DNA of 64,000 nt from VFKI01 sp964647825 (GTDB lineage Bacteria; Pseudomonadota; Gammaproteobacteria; DSM-16500): positions 62,001 through 126,000 of the forward strand of contig CAZYJL010000004.1 in assembly GCA_964647825.1 (NCBI GenBank), in the 5' to 3' direction. The position numbers were made by a program, and so were the translations under genes. Position 1 is the first letter of the stretch; every line of letters starts with the position of its first letter. Of this stretch, positions 15,049-23,909 are shown in pieces. The notes under the pieces were generated by a model that ran no database searches, was not told the origin of the DNA, and saw only the letters and a list, made by a program, of their open reading frames with translations.

Positions 15049-16260
15049 ATGATTCATCTTGATCATACATTTCAGCAAAATAAAGACGGCGCTTCTAATC
15101 CTGAAAGCACAAGGGCGCTTTATGAACAAGCCGCCGCCCTTGGTGACACTGAAGCTACATTTAAATTAGCTTGCATGCTTTATCATGGCGAAGATGGCGC
15201 TCCCGATCTTACAAAGGCACGAGCGCTTTTTGAAGAAGCTGCTAAACGTGGCAAAATCACAGCGATGAATAATCTTGCTGTTATGCTTGAGAACGGTGAA
15301 GGCGGCGACGCCAATCCTACAAGAGCACGGGCACTTTTTGAAATAGCCGCTAAACATGGTAAAACTGCAGCTATAGTTCAACTTGCTTCTATGCTTCAGC
15401 ATGGCAAAGGCGGCCCCTCAGACCTTGTAACGGCACGCATGCTTTATCAAAAAGCCGCTGCCCTTAATAACGTTGCAGCTATGCATAATCTTGCTCATAT
15501 GCTTCAATACGGTAAAGGCGGCGCCCCCGACCCTGTAAGTGCACGGGCACTGTATGAAAAACTTGTTCGATTTAAGAACCCAACAGCTATAACTAACCTT
15601 GCTTACATGCTTTGGCACAGTGAAGGTGGTGCCTCTGATCGTACAAGGGCATTGACGCTTTGTGAAAAAGCAGCCAACCTTGGTTACGCCACAGCGATGC
15701 ATAATCTTGCTATGATGCTTCTAGAAGCTAGCACCGTTAACATTCCAAAAGCAGTGTTTTGGGTGAACCGTGCAGCGTTGCTAAATAGACAACATGAAGA
15801 AAATTTATCAAGATGTATCTCACTTTTAGAAAAAGAACATATAACCCCCTTAATCGATTATTTCTGGCCTCTTCTAAACTCAAATAATGGCCATCTTCAT
15901 CAACTAACAATGCAATGGCTACATGAAGACTCAAGACAAGAAATTGTTTTTAACTGGTTAGAACAGCATTATAAGAATGACATACAGGTACTGAGTTCAT
16001 CCATCCATCCACAACATGCACTGAGTAGCCTTTTTAGTGACAAGATTAAAGAAAATATAAAAAATCTTGTGAGAGCGCTCAGAGAAAAAGAAATGTATCT
16101 TTTCAGATTTTTCTCTAAACAGAAATTCGAGTTAAAAGATAAGAATGTCGTGCATATTACATTGGGCATATTTGATAATCGCCCCCAAGGGAAGTTACAG
16201 CCTGCGCCTCCTCCGGAAGAAACTAAGACAGAAAGAACCCGCTACTGTTCTATCTTGTAA
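15049..16260 (+). CDS. Sel1-repeat protein with C-terminal CaaX box, candidate Dot/Icm effector
   Basis: 403 residues. Residues ~15-235 are six tandem Sel1-like repeats of 36-37 residues, pattern ARALYEKAA..G...A..NLA.ML..G.GG; the DNA of the repeats is also similar, implying recent duplication. Residues ~240-370 are helical and of no family I recognise. The protein ends ERTRYCSIL: CSIL fits the CaaX prenylation signal of eukaryotic proteins (Leu last favours geranylgeranyl), after a Pro/Glu-rich stretch (PPPEETKTE) like the E-block of Dot/Icm substrates. No signal peptide. It lies directly upstream of the Dot/Icm block. Effector role is inference; Sel1 effectors (LpnE, EnhC-like) and CaaX effectors (AnkB) are known in Legionella. 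Confidence 0.8.
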   Translation: MIHLDHTFQQNKDGASNPESTRALYEQAAALGDTEATFKLACMLYHGEDGAPDLTKARALFEEAAKRGKITAMNNLAVMLENGEGGDANPTRARALFEIAAKHGKTAAIVQLASMLQHGKGGPSDLVTARMLYQKAAALNNVAAMHNLAHMLQYGKGGAPDPVSARALYEKLVRFKNPTAITNLAYMLWHSEGGASDRTRALTLCEKAANLGYATAMHNLAMMLLEASTVNIPKAVFWVNRAALLNRQHEENLSRCISLLEKEHITPLIDYFWPLLNSNNGHLHQLTMQWLHEDSRQEIVFNWLEQHYKNDIQVLSSSIHPQHALSSLFSDKIKENIKNLVRALREKEMYLFRFFSKQKFELKDKNVVHITLGIFDNRPQGKLQPAPPPEETKTERTRYCSIL

Positions 16261-16330
16261 TACAACTGCATTTTCACTAAAAAATTATTCTATCATCTCG
16301 TGAAATAAGCATTTCGAAATAAAAAAATTA

Positions 16331-16458
16331 GGGTCTGTTGTTACTTGGTTATTTTTAAACATTTTATGAAAAACAAGAAGTTTTCAAGAATCAAATCCAA
16401 TCAAGAGAAGTGTATTTGATGTTAAAATCATTAAAGATACCCAATTATCAACAGATCT
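16331..16458. repeat. Palindromic MITE-like element, family B copy 2
   Basis: ~128 bp, bounded by TA on both sides. Ends GGGTCTGTTGTTACTTGG and, on the other strand, AGATCTGTTGATAATTGG; interior shares GAATCAAATCCAAT and GTATTTGATGTTAAAAT with the copy at 6000. The right TA overlaps the icmS stop codon (TAA). It separates the Sel1 gene from icmS, whose 3' ends face each other. Confidence 0.75.
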
Positions 16459-16796
16459 TAGTCATACATTAATTGATCCATGGGTGTCATTTGCCCATTT
16501 GGTGTGCCAGCAGAAAGTTCAAACAAGACATCCGTCATACATAATAATCGCAACACATTTGGCGTCATTTCATCAAAAGAAACTTTGTTACCTAATGTAG
16601 CTTTTTCTTCTTCTTCAAATGTCACGCCAATGCCATAACCTAAACATAACGATGCCAATTGATCGGCACGCTTCGCAATGCCTGGTAATAGGCCTGTTGG
16701 TGAAAACACTTCTTCCATAGTCAGTGGCCGACCACTCAAACTAAAATTAATTTTCATCGCACGTGCAATTTTGGTTAACTCTCGACCGATATCCAT
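16458..16796 (-). CDS. icmS: Dot/Icm secretion chaperone IcmS
   Basis: 112 residues. IcmS is a small acidic cytosolic chaperone; with IcmW it binds effectors and presents them to the DotL coupling complex. The family core is very clear: FSPTGLLPGIAKRADQLASL, CLGYGIGVTFEEEE, and TPNVLRLLCMTDVLFEL, ending TPMDQLMYD. It begins directly after the icmT stop (TAA-ATG share a base or abut), so the two are translationally coupled. Its stop codon touches element B copy 2. Confidence 0.97.
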   Translation of the reverse strand: MDIGRELTKIARAMKINFSLSGRPLTMEEVFSPTGLLPGIAKRADQLASLCLGYGIGVTFEEEEKATLGNKVSFDEMTPNVLRLLCMTDVLFELSAGTPNGQMTPMDQLMYD

Positions 16797-17039
16797 TTAC
16801 TGTCTCCACCACGGTTGCGCAATTTTTCGAGGGCCGGCAATAAAAGAGCGCAGCCAACGCGCAAAAATAGCTAAAGAAAAGCCGTAACGCTCCAACCCAG
16901 CAAAAAAAAGCGTCGTTAACAAAGCTAATAAAAACGTCCAAAGACGAATATGCAAAAGAAAAAAAAGCAAGGGGAAACACGCGCGAAAATCAATAAACCA
17001 TAATCTGACATTACGCGCTGAATCACGCCAATAAGCCAT
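16797..17039 (-). CDS. icmT: Dot/Icm inner-membrane protein IcmT
   Basis: 80 residues from the ATG at 17039, which has GGGAG 6 nt upstream; the ATG at 17045 lies right against that Shine-Dalgarno and is less likely. IcmT is a small membrane protein of the Dot/Icm apparatus needed for export and, in Legionella, for egress. Family signatures: AYWRDSARNVRLWFIDFRACFPLL, two hydrophobic helices, and the C-terminal RWLRSFIAGPRKIAQPWW. In L. pneumophila icmTS lie in region II; here they are next to dotD, on the opposite strand. Confidence 0.96.
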   Translation of the reverse strand: MAYWRDSARNVRLWFIDFRACFPLLFFLLHIRLWTFLLALLTTLFFAGLERYGFSLAIFARWLRSFIAGPRKIAQPWWRQ

Positions 17040-17218
17040 TTTCATCTCCCGCTAAAAGCACATGATGATGTGAAAAGATTACTCTCAAATAAAAACAGAT
17101 GCCAGCAAGAGACGACAGAAAAAAGTGCGCAATGGCAATCCACCTTGACACCAACCGTGTATTCCTGATTCAATCTTTTGACAGGAAGCAATTTAAAATC
17201 CGGGAGATCGTGCCCTCA

Positions 17219-17701
17219 ATGAACCAGATGAAACCTGCTGCCATTCTCCTGCTCAATCTAACTTTTTTTATTGCATTAACAGCTTGCGCGCCACACACGC
17301 CGCCTGCACCGCCACCATCGACACTCGAATCTTCCCTTGCGGAAGCCTCTTATGATGTCAGTCGATCCATTTCCTCACTCTCAGAAACGGCCCAAGCAGC
17401 GCATCCTTTGCCAGTCACTGCCTATACACCTTCACCGGCTTCGTATGGCATGAGTGGTCAAACCTCCGTTGACTGGTCTGGACCTGTAGAACCGTTAGCA
17501 CGAGAAATTGCCCATGCGACAGGCTATCGTCTACGTATTCTCGGCAGCGCACCTGCCATCCCTGTGATGGTTTCTGTCTATGATAAAAATCGAATGATTG
17601 CTGATATTCTGCGAGATGTCGCTTATCAATGTGGGAAACGCGCAACCATTGTTGTCTATCCTGATACACGGGTGATTGAGCTGCGTTATGCAAAAAATTA
17701 A
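17219..17701 (+). CDS. dotD: Dot/Icm outer-membrane lipoprotein DotD
   Basis: 161 residues from the ATG at 17219 (GGGAG ~11 nt upstream; a second ATG follows at 17228). Signal peptide with lipobox LTAC (Cys ~22), a Pro-rich linker, and a C-terminal secretin-N0-like domain (VEPLAREIAHATGYRLRILG, ending RVIELRYAKN). With DotC it targets DotH to the outer membrane. The 3' end overlaps dotC by 14 nt. A TTGACA at 17145-17150 may be part of its promoter, but no good -10 is seen. Confidence 0.95.
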   Translation: MNQMKPAAILLLNLTFFIALTACAPHTPPAPPPSTLESSLAEASYDVSRSISSLSETAQAAHPLPVTAYTPSPASYGMSGQTSVDWSGPVEPLAREIAHATGYRLRILGSAPAIPVMVSVYDKNRMIADILRDVAYQCGKRATIVVYPDTRVIELRYAKN

Positions 17702-18509
17702 GTTTTTCTTTTATGCTTTTTTATTATTTGGCATGGGATTATTCTCTGCCTGTGTGCACACACCACAAAATTTACATCCTGACACACTCAATGGACTACA
17801 AAATTTATCCGCGACAGAAACCGTCGTTCCCGATGCCGCCGGCATCAATCGTATTCGTAGCAAAGCATTAGAAGACACCGCAATGAGTTTAGGTGCACAA
17901 GGTGGACTGGCTTTTGCTGCGGGTGAAATCAATAAACGTCTTGAAAAAGATCGTTGGTATCTTGATACGATTTATAATTTTAATGGCATGATGCTAAGTC
18001 ACGGTGTCTTACCACCCATCCTTGCCGAAAGTAGTAATAATTTAAATTTAGCGGATGAAAATACGTTGCGCATTTCTGATAAGACCTATCAAATTATTCA
18101 ACAAGCACGCTTTGCCACAGTTCCACCGAATTGGCGCAATTATATTTGGTTACATTACAGCAAACCCGAATTACCCGACAAAGTCTTACTGCCTCGCAAC
18201 AGCGAGGAACGCAAAGCATGGCGTGCTGCCGTACAAGCCGGCTGGGAAAAAGGCATTGAACAAGCCTATAGTATTTTTCAACAAAATCTTGCGCGGTTAA
18301 AAAGAGATTACAACGGCATGATTCTCTATCGAAAATTGCTACAGCAGCATATGGTCAGCGCACCGTTTGTCTCACGCGCTGAATTAGGCGTGACAGGTGA
18401 CGGCAATAATATGCATGTTAATGATCAAGTATTACGTATTACAGCCCATCCACAACTCCAAACCGATACCAAAAACTGGCGAGCCATTGCGGTGAAAGTC
18501 GATGACTGA
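17688..18509 (+). CDS. dotC: Dot/Icm outer-membrane lipoprotein DotC
   Basis: 273 residues from the ATG at 17688; a TTG at 17676 would overlap dotD further. Signal peptide with lipobox FSAC near residue 22. DotC family core: IRSKALEDTAMSLGAQGGLAFAAGEINKRLEK, TYQIIQQARFATVPPNWRNYIW and AWRAAVQAGWEKGIEQAYSIFQ. DotC and DotD are lipoproteins of the Dot/Icm core complex that bring DotH to the outer membrane. Overlaps dotD by 14 nt and dotB by 8 nt, so the three are one coupled operon. Confidence 0.97.
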   Translation: MQKIKFFFYAFLLFGMGLFSACVHTPQNLHPDTLNGLQNLSATETVVPDAAGINRIRSKALEDTAMSLGAQGGLAFAAGEINKRLEKDRWYLDTIYNFNGMMLSHGVLPPILAESSNNLNLADENTLRISDKTYQIIQQARFATVPPNWRNYIWLHYSKPELPDKVLLPRNSEERKAWRAAVQAGWEKGIEQAYSIFQQNLARLKRDYNGMILYRKLLQQHMVSAPFVSRAELGVTGDGNNMHVNDQVLRITAHPQLQTDTKNWRAIAVKVDD

Positions 18510-19653
18510 CACAACGGGACATGAAGTACTGTTTTCACCTGAGCCGATTCGCATGTCAATCGAGGCAGCGAACGATATTTTAGTGCACAGCGTCAAACAG
18601 GGTGCATCGGACATTACTTTTCAAACCAATGAACCGATCTTTGCGGAAATTTTTGGTCGACTGCGCAAAGTCACACGACGCAAACTATCCAATACGGAAG
18701 TAGGTGAAATTATCAATGCTATGTATGGTGCCAATGGCATGGCACAAATTTTATCGGGCAAAGATATTGATACGCATTATGAAATTCGCCCTAACCGCTC
18801 CGATCGTTACCGTTTTCGTATCAATGCCACAGGTTGCCAAGTTGAAGGCCATGACGGGCTGCAAATTACCGCACGAACCATTCCAGGCGATCCACCAACA
18901 CTCGCCAGCATGCAATTACCGGCTGATATGCTGGCTGCACTCACACCGGAACAAGGTGTGGTCTATATTACGGGCGCAACCGGCTCCGGTAAAAGCACCT
19001 TACTGGCAGCCATCATTCGTGAGATTGCTGAAGACACGGAAAGCCATCGCAAAGTATTAACGTACGAAGCACCAATTGAATTTGTCTATGATTCACTGAA
19101 GCGTGCATCGAGTATTATCAGTCAATCTGAAATTCCAAGACATTTACCAAGCTTTGCCGCAGGTGTACGCAATGCATTACGACGTAAACCACGTTTAATT
19201 TTAGTTGGTGAAGCACGCGATGCAGAAACGATTAGTGCGGTAATGGAAGCCGCCATGACCGGCCATCCGGTGTATACCACTTTGCATAGTAATGGCGTGG
19301 CAGAAACATTGCGGCGCCTTGTCACCTCTTTCCCCGCAGAAGAACGTCATGGTCGCACCATTGATATTATTGAAACGGTTCGACTGATTATTTCACAACG
19401 TCTCGTCCCAACGATTGATGGTAAACGCGTAGCATTACGTGAATATCTCATCTTTAGTGAAACCATTCGTGATCAATTACTCGCCACCGATCCTGCCGAT
19501 GTCACCGCTGTCACACGACAATTATTACGTCAACATGGTCGAACGATGGAGCAAGATGCGCGTGAGAAATGGGAAAATAATTTAATTACAGAACGACAAT
19601 ATCGCGTCATTGCTGATCTCGATCGCGGGGAAGAAAAAGACGCGGCAAACTAA
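18502..19653 (+). CDS. dotB: Dot/Icm cytoplasmic ATPase DotB
   Basis: 383 residues. PilT/VirB11-type secretion ATPase that forms a hexamer and docks on the inner-membrane DotO complex to drive export. Walker A GATGSGKS at residues 158-165, Asp box/Walker B in LILVGEARDAETISAVMEAAMTGH, and His box YTTLHSNGVAETL. Length matches the family. ATG overlaps the dotC end by 8 nt. Confidence 0.97.
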   Translation: MTDTTGHEVLFSPEPIRMSIEAANDILVHSVKQGASDITFQTNEPIFAEIFGRLRKVTRRKLSNTEVGEIINAMYGANGMAQILSGKDIDTHYEIRPNRSDRYRFRINATGCQVEGHDGLQITARTIPGDPPTLASMQLPADMLAALTPEQGVVYITGATGSGKSTLLAAIIREIAEDTESHRKVLTYEAPIEFVYDSLKRASSIISQSEIPRHLPSFAAGVRNALRRKPRLILVGEARDAETISAVMEAAMTGHPVYTTLHSNGVAETLRRLVTSFPAEERHGRTIDIIETVRLIISQRLVPTIDGKRVALREYLIFSETIRDQLLATDPADVTAVTRQLLRQHGRTMEQDAREKWENNLITERQYRVIADLDRGEEKDAAN

Positions 19654-19707
19654 AACCACCGACGTTACAGCAGCATTTTAAGCGCTTCCTTACCCTGTCG
19701 AGTTTCA

Positions 19708-22290
19708 CTAGGGTGATCCTCCGCCACCGCCTGCTGCACCGCCACTACCACCGCCATCTTTATTATTAAGAAGTTTCGGGTTAATTTTAAGCCCCGCCGC
19801 TTCTGTTTCTTCTTTATTTTTCAAGCCCATTAAGCCGCTACCTGTAGCTTGACCGGTTTTACCCAATTGCCCCGCTGATTGCTCTGCTGCCCCTTTTGCA
19901 CCGGATAGCGCTTCACCAGCATCGCCAAACTGCTGGCCATGTCCGCCGATCCATGTCAGTACTTGGTTTGGTAACGCATAAATTGGCGAGAACACTTTAT
20001 TCATCACGGTCACAACAATCGAAACATACACCGCAATAAACAGAATAATCTCAAATATTCCCGGCGCTGAGATGATGCTTGTCACGATATATAAAAAGCC
20101 CGAATTCAGTAGATTTAACCCGACGATTGCCAATAATAACCCAATGATTAACCCGATCACCATTAATGACGGCCGCAAAAAGAGACTAAGAATCAGCATC
20201 AATGATGCTTCTGCTTTTCCCATAATTTCATGATGACCAGTGGGCATTAAAATACCTAACGCTACAATTGGCGCTGCGACAATCGCTTCAATCACAGCGA
20301 GCAACCACCCTAAGCCACCCACCACAAAAATAATATAGGGAATCAACGGCACATAAATGCCTAACAATGCACCCAAACTATACAGTGAACCAATTAACAA
20401 AAGGAAGAAAGGCGCTAAAATCATTACCAACCCTATAAACCATGTCCACCCTGCTGCAACTCCAGTACCCCATACCATAAAACTAGAGAAACTAAGTGTC
20501 ACCCCAATAGCAATCACAACGCCGATTGTTAGCACAAACAACGATTGCGCCAACATCATCATCGAGTAACCAAAGCTAGCCAATGATTTTAAGGGATGCT
20601 TTTTCCCACTCATCATCGCTTTGCCGGCCTGATTCACATCCGCTGGGCCACCTAAATTCCCAGACTCACCCGCTAAATTCGCCATAAATGTGTGCAGCAA
20701 GGTGCCACTTGCTGATCTTAGTCCGTCCATGATAGGTGATAATTGCGGCACATTCGCCACGCCACCATACGAAGGGCTAGGGTTTTTGCTCTCTTGCTGC
20801 GTCTTAATTGCATCGATTAACTTGCCGGCGGCATCAAAATTTGATCGATAAGTGGATAAAAGCTGACTCGTATTATCAGATGAAGTCTTAATATTAACGT
20901 CCATGTATTTGCTAAGAACACTCGCCTCACCTTTTTCTACTTCCGCCATTTTAAAAACAAAACTGCCTGCTTGAATCCAACCACTATCCATCGCCACTTG
21001 CTGCCAACTCTCTAAACTTTGTTTGGGCGTGAGCGCAATTTTATCTGCCTGAAATTTAGTCACTGCTGCCATCATAGCTGAGACATACTCTGTCGTTGCC
21101 GCCCCAACAAAATCGAGGTTATCCTCACCCAAATAGCGCTTCATCGCAAAATCATTCATGATATTTTTGACAGCTTGATCAGAAAGCTCGGCAGGGTTTT
21201 TCGGGGACGTATCAGTGCCTGCCACAATACTGCCGACAGAGGATGGCTTCATCGCACAGCTTGTTGTACCGGTAGTAACAGCGACACAACAATTTCGTGT
21301 ATATTGCCTGTCTGAACAATACGACTCTACCCATTGTGGGGGATTAAAAAGCGGCCGGCAAATATTAAAACTACACAATATCTTGCTCGCATCAAAATAC
21401 TGCGCAAACTGATAATCATACATCACAAACTGTTCTGCAATTTTACCAAAAACATTCACGATATTTTGTAAATTTTTACGTTGTACTTGACACAGGCGAT
21501 ACTCCAAACAATCCGTGGTACTGTTTGGGATGACATTTGCTGTCTTTGATTTACATAAACCGGGATTACACGCGCCGCCTAATGATAACACCCCGCAACT
21601 CCCGCGTTTCCCAGTGTCGGTGATATCTGGCCCCATTTCATAATTACTCTGACTGCGAGGACTGATTTGATACATTGCTTGATTATTTAAGCGGCAAAAA
21701 TTCGCATTGATGTTTGCGGGATCACCGCAGTACCATCTCAACAGACTACTGCCGTCGGGAATCGAAGAATTTTGCAAGCTGCCATAAGTGGCTTTCGCGC
21801 TCGCTTGACAAACTAATGATTGAAACAGTTTCTTGATATTGCCACGCGTTGCGATCGTGTCAGGCGTTGTGACACTCGAACTCACTCCACCGACCACCGA
21901 CGTATACTTGATGGCTGTTGTCCATAATTGATCTGCTGCACCTATCCCTTGCACCACAATCCACATGAAAATCACTTGAATAATGGAATAACCCGCATCG
22001 GTTGGGAATAAACAGACAATCCCACCAACGGTACGTAACGGCACCCATAAACTATTCCAATTACGCCCTAAAAATTCGCCTTCTTGCGCCGTTTTTAATA
22101 AACCTACCACAATCGTGTAAATCACAATAAAACCACCCACAGTCAGCATGGCCGTGTTAAATACACGAAACATCACACCGAGTATCATGGTTGGATCTTT
22201 TGCAGGTAACAGCGTCCCCACGACACCAAATATCTGCGACAAGTAGTAAAGCGATTGATCATTCGGTGCAATTTGGAAAAGATTCATCAT
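19708..22290 (-). CDS. dotA: Dot/Icm polytopic membrane protein DotA
   Basis: 860 residues, shorter than the ~1048 of L. pneumophila; the large loop after the first helices is the likely source of the difference. Several membrane segments at ~35-120 and ~570-800, a Cys-rich periplasmic region (~170-360), and a Gly-rich tail. DotA is essential for effector export and is itself shed in Legionella. The start ATGATG overlaps the icmV stop (TGA within ATGATG), so icmV-dotA are coupled, and the pair faces dotDCB tail to tail, as in Legionella region I. Confidence 0.93.
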   Translation of the reverse strand: MMNLFQIAPNDQSLYYLSQIFGVVGTLLPAKDPTMILGVMFRVFNTAMLTVGGFIVIYTIVVGLLKTAQEGEFLGRNWNSLWVPLRTVGGIVCLFPTDAGYSIIQVIFMWIVVQGIGAADQLWTTAIKYTSVVGGVSSSVTTPDTIATRGNIKKLFQSLVCQASAKATYGSLQNSSIPDGSSLLRWYCGDPANINANFCRLNNQAMYQISPRSQSNYEMGPDITDTGKRGSCGVLSLGGACNPGLCKSKTANVIPNSTTDCLEYRLCQVQRKNLQNIVNVFGKIAEQFVMYDYQFAQYFDASKILCSFNICRPLFNPPQWVESYCSDRQYTRNCCVAVTTGTTSCAMKPSSVGSIVAGTDTSPKNPAELSDQAVKNIMNDFAMKRYLGEDNLDFVGAATTEYVSAMMAAVTKFQADKIALTPKQSLESWQQVAMDSGWIQAGSFVFKMAEVEKGEASVLSKYMDVNIKTSSDNTSQLLSTYRSNFDAAGKLIDAIKTQQESKNPSPSYGGVANVPQLSPIMDGLRSASGTLLHTFMANLAGESGNLGGPADVNQAGKAMMSGKKHPLKSLASFGYSMMMLAQSLFVLTIGVVIAIGVTLSFSSFMVWGTGVAAGWTWFIGLVMILAPFFLLLIGSLYSLGALLGIYVPLIPYIIFVVGGLGWLLAVIEAIVAAPIVALGILMPTGHHEIMGKAEASLMLILSLFLRPSLMVIGLIIGLLLAIVGLNLLNSGFLYIVTSIISAPGIFEIILFIAVYVSIVVTVMNKVFSPIYALPNQVLTWIGGHGQQFGDAGEALSGAKGAAEQSAGQLGKTGQATGSGLMGLKNKEETEAAGLKINPKLLNNKDGGGSGGAAGGGGGSP

Positions 22291-22766
22291 TGCTCTGAAC
22301 CATCCTGTCGGTGTTCAAAAGGTTTACCCGCCCACCACTCACGGAAGCTGCAACCTAATTGCCGAAATTGAATCTGGAAAGCCCAAAAGTGATAACGAAA
22401 CCCATTCACTAGAAATAACATCGCCACAGTGATGGCTAACACAAAGGCTAAAAACGCATGCTTTTTAAATAAAAAATACCCCGCAGCAATCAAAGAAATG
22501 ACTGCCAACAACCCAAATAAATAAGCAAAGATTAAATAACGACGATGAATCTTAACTAAATCTGACTCTGATAAACCGAAACGATCAACGGCTTCTTCAA
22601 ATGTTTCCACACGTTGTGGCACAGGGATGGTAAACAACCCTTTGACCATCTCCCACGTCGATTGAATCTGCGCAAGAAAAAGGGAATAGCCAAACCATGC
22701 GGATGGATTGATAAACGTCTTGCGTGACACTTTGACAGCGTCTTTGACAGGAGTTGGAATGGGCAC
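22287..22766 (-). CDS. icmV: Dot/Icm inner-membrane protein IcmV
   Basis: 159 residues. N-terminal cytosolic part with FINPSAWFGYSLFLAQIQSTW and LFTIPVPQRVETFEEAVDRFGLSE, two membrane helices (~80-122), and a C-terminal FRYHFWAFQIQFRQLGCSFREWW, all typical of IcmV. First gene of the icmV-dotA pair and divergent from icmW across 144 bp that must hold both promoters; I see no PmrA-type TTAA box in that gap. Confidence 0.95.
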   Translation of the reverse strand: MPIPTPVKDAVKVSRKTFINPSAWFGYSLFLAQIQSTWEMVKGLFTIPVPQRVETFEEAVDRFGLSESDLVKIHRRYLIFAYLFGLLAVISLIAAGYFLFKKHAFLAFVLAITVAMLFLVNGFRYHFWAFQIQFRQLGCSFREWWAGKPFEHRQDGSEQ

Positions 22767-22910
22767 TCAACATACCTCACTATGCCTTCATGCTAACGTA
22801 GCATTTGATACTACAAAAAACAATCAAGTTGCGTGATTTTTGACAAACCGCCCCCCTCACTTTACCATCTTCCTCATGGCTAAGTTTCATCAAAAAGGGA
22901 AATACGCGGC

Positions 22911-23360
22911 ATGCCTGAACTTGATCTACGCTCTGCACAGGAGTTTTGGAGAGATTACAGTGACCCCATGATTTATCGTGTCATCAGCTTCATGGAAACC
23001 GTAGAAAATGAAACATTAGATGGTCACCCTGACATTGAAGCAGCCGTTCGTGCGCTTGGTGAAAGCCTTGAAAAAGTATCCAAATTCGAACTTGGCAAAG
23101 AAGAACAATTTATTACCCTCTGTGCACACTTAAAAACCTCACGCATCTTACGTATTTTACAAGCCATCGACACAATAGAGCCTGGCTCTGCGTCAAAAGT
23201 CTTAATGTATGCCGAAGAACACAATACACCAAGCAACCGCTTGACCGGGCTTTTTTTACGACGAAATATTATTTTTGAACGCTTACGATTATTAGCGCGC
23301 GTTTTTGCCCCTGAACGATTCCATATTGTCTTATCCGCTTTGGAGCAACCGTATGATTAA
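22911..23360 (+). CDS. icmW: Dot/Icm secretion chaperone IcmW
   Basis: 149 residues. Partner of IcmS; the IcmSW dimer binds effectors and the DotL C-terminus. Core: MPELDLRSAQEFWRDYSDPMIYRVISFMETVE, then LKTSRILRILQAIDTIEPGSASK and NRLTGLFLRRNIIFERLRLLARVF. Length matches the family. Its stop overlaps the next gene by 8 nt. Confidence 0.97.
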   Translation: MPELDLRSAQEFWRDYSDPMIYRVISFMETVENETLDGHPDIEAAVRALGESLEKVSKFELGKEEQFITLCAHLKTSRILRILQAIDTIEPGSASKVLMYAEEHNTPSNRLTGLFLRRNIIFERLRLLARVFAPERFHIVLSALEQPYD

Positions 23361-23889
23361 TTCCACTCATATTTGTAGCTTGCTGATAATTTATTCTCTT
23401 GCCACCGCCGCCTACGCACAAATGTTTTCTTTTCAAACCCCGCAACAAAAAAAAGAACAAACAAAATCACAATTAATGTATGTGCCACCTCCATCTCCGG
23501 TTGCCAGTGCCAGCGACTTCAAAAATCAGGTCGACACGTTTAGCAAAGAAAGTTTAAAAACAATGAATAAAAAGTCCCAAACATTGGTTAATCAACAATT
23601 AGATCAGTTACCCGCAGGCTCACCGCCCAGTCTTCCAAGCATCCCTGAAAAAGAAAAAGGTCAAACCAATCCACCTATCAGCGTCACGGAAGACCCTGCA
23701 GCCATCAACACGCCACCTGCTAATACAGGCACAGCGACCGCGCCTGCTACCATCAATAATCCACCCATTGCACCCTCTCCAGAAACCGCTCCCAACCCGC
23801 AAAATTATTCTGGATTCCAGGCGCCGCCTGAAACCAACACCACTTCACCCTCTGGTAGTACAAGTGGCGGCCTAGGGATCAAATACTAG
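23353..23889 (+). CDS. Exported proline-rich protein between icmW and icmX
   Basis: 178 residues from the ATG at 23353, inside the icmW end (8-nt overlap). Signal peptide ~1-22 ending AAYAQ. The mature part is hydrophilic and low in complexity: a Lys/Ser-rich segment, then Pro/Thr/Asn-rich repeats (PPISVTEDP, NTPPANTG, APSPETAPNPQ), ending GGLGIKY. I recognise no domain. Coxiella burnetii also has a small exported protein at this place (from memory, CBU_1651), so it may be a periplasmic Dot/Icm accessory, or a detached N-terminal part of IcmX. Confidence 0.7.
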   Translation: MINSTHICSLLIIYSLATAAYAQMFSFQTPQQKKEQTKSQLMYVPPPSPVASASDFKNQVDTFSKESLKTMNKKSQTLVNQQLDQLPAGSPPSLPSIPEKEKGQTNPPISVTEDPAAINTPPANTGTATAPATINNPPIAPSPETAPNPQNYSGFQAPPETNTTSPSGSTSGGLGIKY

Positions 23890-23909
23890 TCATCTTTGGA
23901 GAGCGTCGT

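Noticed and set aside
15100..15730. Regular ~110-bp DNA repeats that could be mistaken for a CRISPR-like or satellite array.
   Set aside because: They are codons of the Sel1 repeats, in frame and diverged, with no spacer structure.
22767..22910. Looked for PmrA or CpxR boxes in the icmV/icmW gap.
   Set aside because: No TTAA direct repeat; no clear regulatory motif.
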